Assembly (NCBI GenBank): GCA_963719485.1
Contig: OY970387.1
Location: 3,348,001 to 3,412,000, forward strand
DNA: 64,000 nucleotides
Origin: Bog-473 sp963719485
GTDB lineage: Bacteria; Actinomycetota; Acidimicrobiia; Acidimicrobiales; RAAP-2
Direction of reading: 5' to 3'
Shown one piece after another: positions 59,451-64,000 of the stretch (position 1 is the stretch's first letter; each line of letters starts with the position of its first letter). The notes beneath the pieces are model-generated. The model was not told the origin of the DNA and ran no database searches. It saw nothing but the letters and a program-made list of their open reading frames with translations. The translations under genes were made by a program, and so were the position numbers.

Positions 59451-62198
59451 GTGAGCCGATTACGAGCGCACCTCGGACCGCTGTGGCCCTACGCGGTGCT
59501 GATCGCCATCCCGACGGCCGCCTTCGTGCTCCCGGACCTGATCGGGGGCCGCCTGCTGATCACGGGCGACAACCTGCAGCAGAACTTCCCGCTCCACATC
59601 TTGGTCGGCTCCATGCTGCGCCACGGCCAACTGCCGTTCTGGAATCAGTACATCTTCAGCGGCACGCCGCTCATGGCCGACTTCAACGCCGGCGCCTTCT
59701 ACCCCCTGATGGGGCTGTTCATCGTGCTGCCCGATCGCGCGGCCTGGTTGGCGACCGAGATCATCCTGTTCTCGGCGATCGCGGTGGGGATGTACGTCTT
59801 CCTGCGGGCGCTGAAGCTCTCGACGGTGGCCTGTCTCCTCGGTGCGGCCACCTTTGCGTTCGCCGGACCGGTGCTGAGCCAGGTCAACCACGTCGACATG
59901 ACGGAGGGATTCGTCGCGATCCCGTGGATGCTCCTGGCCGTCCTGCACATCGTCCGAGACGGGCGGTGGCGCTGGAGCATCCTCCTCGGGATCGCCTACG
60001 CCACGGTGATCCTGGGCGGCGCGCCCGAGGCGATGCTCGACGAGGCCTTTCTCGTCATCGCCTTCGCCGTCTTCTCGGCCGGTCTCAGTCGAGAGCGATG
60101 GTGGCGGGTCCTCACCAGGTGCGGCGCAGGAGCCGCGCTGGCCCTCTCTTTGGCGGCGATTCAGTGGTTGCCCGGGCTCGAGGCGATCCGCAACTCGCAG
60201 CGAGGCTCCGGAGTGGTCGCCGCCGCGGGGAGCTACCCCAGGCCGTTCGGCATCCTGAGCCTCGTGCCCTACTTCGACGGTGGGTACGGGCACCTGGGTG
60301 AGGCGCAGTTCTTCAGCCAGTACAACCTGCCCGAGGTCGGCATCTATCTGGGCATCTTGCCGATCATCGCGTTGGTCACGTTGCTGCGTCCGCGTTGGCC
60401 CAGTCGGATTCCGCCCCGTGACCGTGTGACCTGGTACGGCGTGGGCCTGGTCGGCCTGCTCCTCGCGTTGGGCTCCAACACGCCCCTCGAGCATCTCTTC
60501 AACAGCCTGCCCCTGTACGGCCACCAACGACTGCAGAGCCGCAACATGATCACCGTGGCGACGGCGGTCTGCGTCCTCTTCGCCGGTTGGATCGACCGGG
60601 CCGAGGCGCCTCAGGTCGGGACGTCGATGACGCGCTACGACCGGGTCATGGCGTTGCTCCCGTTCGGAGCGGTGTTGGCGTTGGCCATCTGGGCGTTGGC
60701 TGCGCCGGGCTCGCTCGTGCACGTGTTCGCGGGCGTCTCCCCGCGGCCCCGCATCACCGACACCGTGCGCGAGGCCACTCTCATCGCGCTCGCGTTCTGC
60801 GCCGGCGGTGCCGTCCTCGTGTGGATCCGGCCCCGGCTCGCCACGGCGCCGTGGTCGGCGCTCGCCACCGTTTTCGTGGCGGTCGATATCGGCTTGATCG
60901 GGTTCACCAGTCAGTTGACGCAGACGCCGACCAACGACCTGTTGGCGGGGACCACTCCCATTGAGAAGCTGATGGCGGCGAAGTTGCCTCCCGGCGGGCG
61001 CATGGTCAACTACGACCCCCAGACCTACTCGAGCTACCCCGGCAGCCCCCAGGGCATACCCGATCTCAACATCATCCCCGGACTGCCGTCGGTGTCCGGT
61101 TACGCATCGATCGTCAACGGCAACTACGAAGCGACGACGCACACGCACGAACAAGACGACCTGGACATCGGCCAGCTGTCTTCCGGGACACTCGGCCGCC
61201 TCGATCTCCGCGAGGTCGTGACCGTGCCCGAGTACTTCCTCGTGCCGCTGCAGTCGCCGCCGCGTTCTTTCGACGACTTCACGCAGATCCCGGAGGGCTT
61301 CGGTGCCGACCCCGTGCTGGCCCGGGGGTACGGCGCCGACTTCAACGAGACGGCGTACCCCTTCTACGCGGGGCCGCGGCCCGCCCTCAGCGCGGGACGG
61401 ACGGCCTCGTGGTTCTTCGGGGAGACCCTCGAGCCCGATGCCGTCTCACTCTTCCTCGGACACCCGGCAAGCTCGGGATTGCTGGTCCGCTTCGGTGCGC
61501 TGTCGGCCGGCGGGACCACGCGGTGGGGTGCGCCGGTGCCCGTCCCCGCCGGTGCCCGCGCCGTGACAGGTCCGCATCCGGCCGGTCCCGCCGTCGGCCT
61601 CTCGGTCCAGGTCCTGGCGGGCTCACTGCCGTCCCAGCGGGCGGTGATCACGGTGGCCGGACACCCCTACGAGCTGGCCGGTTCGTTGTCATCGGCGCTG
61701 GAGCCGGGGCCGTGGCAGCTCGCCGGATTCTCCCAGGGCTACGCGGTGTTCACCGCGCGCAAACCCCCGCAGCCCATCGTCGCCTCGACCGCACGCGGCC
61801 GGCGCCTCCCCGTGCAGGTCCTCTCGAGCACGACGAAATCAGAGGAGATCCGGCTCCAGGCTTCCGCCCCCGCAACGGTGACTCGCTCGGTGGCATGGGA
61901 TTCGGGGTGGAGCGCCACCGTCTCGGTCAACGGGGGAGAGGCCCACACCATCCCGCTCAACGACTTTGACCTTGTCCAACAGGTCCGTGTCCCGGCCGGG
62001 AACGATGTGGTCGCGTTCCACTACCGGCCGCGACACCTCCTGCTGGCCAGCGTTCTCAGCCTGGGCGCGATCGCGTTGCTCCTGCTGCTCCTCGTTGTGT
62101 GGCTGGTCCGCCGCCACCGCCGCCCGGCGAAGCCGGGGCCCGACGCCCTACCTCTCCCCGAGGTGGCCGCGGTGGGCGTGCCGGAACGAGTGGGCTGA
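59451..62198 (+). CDS. YfhO-like multi-pass membrane protein
   Basis: The 915-residue protein has an N-terminal block of about 12 helices with LITGDNLQQNFPLHILVGSM and PFWNQYIFSGTPLMADFNAG, typical of YfhO/GT-C-like glycosyl-transfer proteins (acidic D-N-x-Q in the first external loop). A large external domain (about residues 470-850) rich in strands and a last helix (LASVLSLGAIALLLLLLVVW) with a basic tail follow. YfhO-type proteins help glycosylate lipid carriers or teichoic acids. It starts at GTG 59451, about 100 bases after the sqdB-like gene, probably as one unit. Confidence 0.82.
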   Translation: MSRLRAHLGPLWPYAVLIAIPTAAFVLPDLIGGRLLITGDNLQQNFPLHILVGSMLRHGQLPFWNQYIFSGTPLMADFNAGAFYPLMGLFIVLPDRAAWLATEIILFSAIAVGMYVFLRALKLSTVACLLGAATFAFAGPVLSQVNHVDMTEGFVAIPWMLLAVLHIVRDGRWRWSILLGIAYATVILGGAPEAMLDEAFLVIAFAVFSAGLSRERWWRVLTRCGAGAALALSLAAIQWLPGLEAIRNSQRGSGVVAAAGSYPRPFGILSLVPYFDGGYGHLGEAQFFSQYNLPEVGIYLGILPIIALVTLLRPRWPSRIPPRDRVTWYGVGLVGLLLALGSNTPLEHLFNSLPLYGHQRLQSRNMITVATAVCVLFAGWIDRAEAPQVGTSMTRYDRVMALLPFGAVLALAIWALAAPGSLVHVFAGVSPRPRITDTVREATLIALAFCAGGAVLVWIRPRLATAPWSALATVFVAVDIGLIGFTSQLTQTPTNDLLAGTTPIEKLMAAKLPPGGRMVNYDPQTYSSYPGSPQGIPDLNIIPGLPSVSGYASIVNGNYEATTHTHEQDDLDIGQLSSGTLGRLDLREVVTVPEYFLVPLQSPPRSFDDFTQIPEGFGADPVLARGYGADFNETAYPFYAGPRPALSAGRTASWFFGETLEPDAVSLFLGHPASSGLLVRFGALSAGGTTRWGAPVPVPAGARAVTGPHPAGPAVGLSVQVLAGSLPSQRAVITVAGHPYELAGSLSSALEPGPWQLAGFSQGYAVFTARKPPQPIVASTARGRRLPVQVLSSTTKSEEIRLQASAPATVTRSVAWDSGWSATVSVNGGEAHTIPLNDFDLVQQVRVPAGNDVVAFHYRPRHLLLASVLSLGAIALLLLLLVVWLVRRHRRPAKPGPDALPLPEVAAVGVPERVG

Positions 62199-62215
62199 GG
62201 GTCGCCGTCGGGCGA

Positions 62216-63187
62216 TCAGCAGAACGGGTGAGCGAGGGTCAGTAGGAATTCCCCTTCGTCCGCCCCCCACATCCCCTCGACGACGAAGCCGGCCTCCGAG
62301 AGCTCGCTCCCCACACGTTCTGGCGTGAACTTGGCACTGATCTCGGTCAGCATGTCCTCGCCCCGATCGAACGTCACGGTGATGCCGGCACCGGTCAGTG
62401 CGACCTCATTCGCTTCGTCAGCGCGGAGCCGCATCTCGATCCACTGCTCATCCTCGTTCCACAGCGCGACATGGCGGAAGAGGTCCGGATCGAAGTCACC
62501 TCCGAGCTGCTCGTTCAGCACATGGAGCACATTGCGGTTGAAGTCTGCCGTCACGCCCGCCGCGTCGTCGTACGCCGCGACGAGCCGACCCCTGTCCTTG
62601 ACGAGGTCGGTTCCGATCAGCAGCGAGTCGTCACTCGACATGGTGCAGTTCAGGTCGAAGAGAAAGCGGGCACGCTGCGTGGGGTTCAGATTGCCGATGG
62701 TCCCACCGAGGAAGGCGATCATCCGCCGCCCCTCGGTCGGGATCTCGGCCAGATGCTGATGGAAGTCGCCGATGACCACGTGGATGTCCAGCGAGTCGAA
62801 TTCCTCCGAGAGCGTTGTGGCGGCCCCGCGGAGGAATTCGTCGCTCACGTCGAACGGCACGTACCTCGCCAGGGTGCCGGCCTCCTGGAGGGCGCTCAGC
62901 AGCACCCGCGTCTTCTCGCACGCCCCGGCGCCGAGCTCGACGAGGGTGTCGGCCTTCGACAACTCGGCGATGGATGCGGCGTTGGCCTCCAGGAGCGCCC
63001 GCTCGGCCCGGGTGGGGTAGTACTCGGGGAGTTGGGTGATCTCCTCGAACAGGCGGCTGCCTCGCTCGTCGTAGAACCACACGGGTGGGATCGATTTCTC
63101 GTCACCCTGGAGACCTTTGCGCGCGTCGGCCAGCATCTGGCGGCGCACCTCCTCGGGCGAGAGATGGACATCGATGGTGTACGCCAT
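62216..63187 (-). CDS. egtD: L-histidine N(alpha)-methyltransferase
   Basis: The 323-residue enzyme contains LKGLQGDEKSIPPVWFYDERG-type segments (read here as KGLQGDEKSIPPVWFYDERG), PEYYPTRAERALLEANAASI, LVELGAGACEKTRVLLSAL (SAM motif), MIAFLGGTIGNLNPTQRARF and FNRNVLHVLNEQLGGDFD. This is a complete EgtD pattern. It trimethylates histidine to hercynine, the first step to ergothioneine. It lies 3 bases after the egtB stop on the same strand. Converges on the YfhO-like gene with 17 bases between stops. Confidence 0.93.
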   Translation of the reverse strand: MAYTIDVHLSPEEVRRQMLADARKGLQGDEKSIPPVWFYDERGSRLFEEITQLPEYYPTRAERALLEANAASIAELSKADTLVELGAGACEKTRVLLSALQEAGTLARYVPFDVSDEFLRGAATTLSEEFDSLDIHVVIGDFHQHLAEIPTEGRRMIAFLGGTIGNLNPTQRARFLFDLNCTMSSDDSLLIGTDLVKDRGRLVAAYDDAAGVTADFNRNVLHVLNEQLGGDFDPDLFRHVALWNEDEQWIEMRLRADEANEVALTGAGITVTFDRGEDMLTEISAKFTPERVGSELSEAGFVVEGMWGADEGEFLLTLAHPFC

Positions 63188-63190
63188 AGA

Positions 63191-64000
63191 TCAGGGGTCC
63201 CGGGCCAGCCGGAGCCCGCCGAACGGCCAACGCGCGCCCGGCGGGAAGAAGTTGCGATACGTGGGGCGGCCGTGCCCGGCCGGCGTGGCGCAACCCCCAC
63301 CACGCAAGACGTACTGGCTCACCATGAACTTCCCGTTGTATTCGCCCACCGCACCCGGGGCTGCCCGGAATCCGGGATACGGCGAGTACGCGCTCGAGGT
63401 CCACTCCCAGACGTCCCCGAAGATGGCATTGGACGAGACGGCGGGTCGCGGGTGCGGTGGCCCGCTCGAGAGAACATCGTCCCGCAAGAAGTTGTCGCCT
63501 TCGCCGTGTGACAGAGCGATGGTCTCCCATTCCGACTCGGTCGGCAGTCGCATGCCGGTCCAGTGGGCGAACGCGTCCGCTTCGTAGTAGCTGATGTGGC
63601 AGACCGGCTCGTTGGGGTCGACGGGCCGGAGGCCCGAAAGGGTGAACTGGAGCCACCGCTCGGGGTTGTCGGGGTCCCGGGACCAATACAGGGGTGCGTC
63701 CCAATGGTCGGCGTTGACGACGGCCCACCCGTCGGAGAGCCAGAACTCGGGCCGGCTGTAACCGTCGTCTTCCATGAACGACAGCCATTCGCCGCACGTC
63801 ACCGGCCGGTCTGCGAGCCCGAAGGGAACCAGGTGCACCGTATGGACGGGGAACTCGTTGTCGAAGCCGAAACCCCGTCCCCGGTGCCCGATCTCGACGG
63901 GACCGCCGTCGTGCTCGATCCATCCCGCCTTGGGGGGCGCGACGCCAGAAGGCTCCGATGGGTCGGGGAGGTACACGGGGTTGAGGGGGCTCCGGGACAG
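63191..64000 (-). CDS. egtB: ergothioneine biosynthesis protein EgtB, 3' part (cut by window edge)
   Basis: The 269 visible residues form the C-terminal formylglycine-generating-enzyme-like domain: FDNEFPVHTVHLVPFGLADR, PVCHISYYEADAFAHWTGMR, LPTESEWETIAL, FGDVWEWTSSAYSPYPGFRA, YVLRGGGCATP and RPTYRNFFPPGARWPFGGLR. In EgtB this domain binds hercynine and the thiol substrate. The N-terminal DinB domain with the iron-binding His residues lies beyond 64000. The frame is open to the edge. It is co-transcribed with egtD. Confidence 0.92.
   Translation of the reverse strand: MSRSPLNPVYLPDPSEPSGVAPPKAGWIEHDGGPVEIGHRGRGFGFDNEFPVHTVHLVPFGLADRPVTCGEWLSFMEDDGYSRPEFWLSDGWAVVNADHWDAPLYWSRDPDNPERWLQFTLSGLRPVDPNEPVCHISYYEADAFAHWTGMRLPTESEWETIALSHGEGDNFLRDDVLSSGPPHPRPAVSSNAIFGDVWEWTSSAYSPYPGFRAAPGAVGEYNGKFMVSQYVLRGGGCATPAGHGRPTYRNFFPPGARWPFGGLRLARDP

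Noticed and set aside
1..64000. tRNA, rRNA or riboswitch genes
   Set aside because: No cloverleaf-type sequence with a GTTCGANTC core or conserved riboswitch core was noticed by eye; a covariance-model search would be needed to exclude them.

Overview
The window is a high-G+C actinobacterial chromosome segment. Most genes start with GTG or ATG, are tightly packed, and often overlap by 4 bases (ATGA or GTGA). Several families point to actinobacteria, and the mix resembles the class Acidimicrobiia, which is an inference: an MptB-type mannosyltransferase, egtB-egtD for ergothioneine, a TIGR03085/mycothiol-type thiol enzyme relative, an Rv2466c-like thioredoxin-fold protein, a PPOX-class flavin protein, a PASTA-less Ser/Thr kinase, and an L,D-transpeptidase carrying GYWLVASDGGIF-type repeats. 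No tRNA, rRNA, CRISPR array, prophage or insertion sequence was recognised.

Layout. 0-10 kb: small stress and housekeeping genes (cNMP-binding regulator, nitroreductase, phasin-like protein, quinone oxidoreductase, truncated globin) and a degenerate D,D-carboxypeptidase homologue. 10-17 kb: envelope and signalling genes (SGNH hydrolase, Baeyer-Villiger monooxygenase, Ser/Thr kinase, MBL hydrolase, L,D-transpeptidase). 17-30 kb: CoA-transferase/carbonic anhydrase pair, FAD disulfide oxidoreductase, acyl-CoA dehydrogenase, rpiA, P450, haloalkane dehalogenase, a second BVMO and two ABC-2 permeases. 30-39.5 kb: MFS/MarR pair, cupin, methyltransferase, HD-LuxR regulator, arylsulfatase and a secreted phosphoesterase. 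Almost all genes in this stretch carry single-base frame shifts, although the encoded protein sequence stays recognisable on both sides of each shift. 39.8-47.5 kb: a six-gene minus-strand unit (nitroreductase to DsbA-like), a nitronate monooxygenase pair, a STAS protein and a choline/aminoglycoside-kinase-like protein. 47.5-56.3 kb: an apparent catabolic island (P450, ArsR regulator, phosphonate-monoesterase-type sulfatase, two SDRs, EthD, SnoaL, PPOX). 56.3-64 kb: cell-envelope glycan genes (MptB-like, SqdB-like, YfhO-like) and the ergothioneine genes egtB-egtD.

The most interesting signals are as follows. (1) A recurrent TA-N3-T hexamer lies 6-9 bases upstream of the start codon of many first-in-operon genes, implying widespread leaderless transcription; genes without it usually have a clear Shine-Dalgarno. 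(2) At 48.70 kb a 32-bp symmetric element holds two divergent start codons in its arms and two overlapping back-to-back -10 boxes. (3) An S11-family D,D-carboxypeptidase homologue has lost all three catalytic motifs. (4) A localised patch of frame-breaking indels spans 29.7-37 kb. (5) A sulfoquinovose-synthase-like gene sits between two membrane glycosyl-transfer genes in an organism showing no sign of photosynthesis. All family assignments come from reading the sequence; none was checked against a database.
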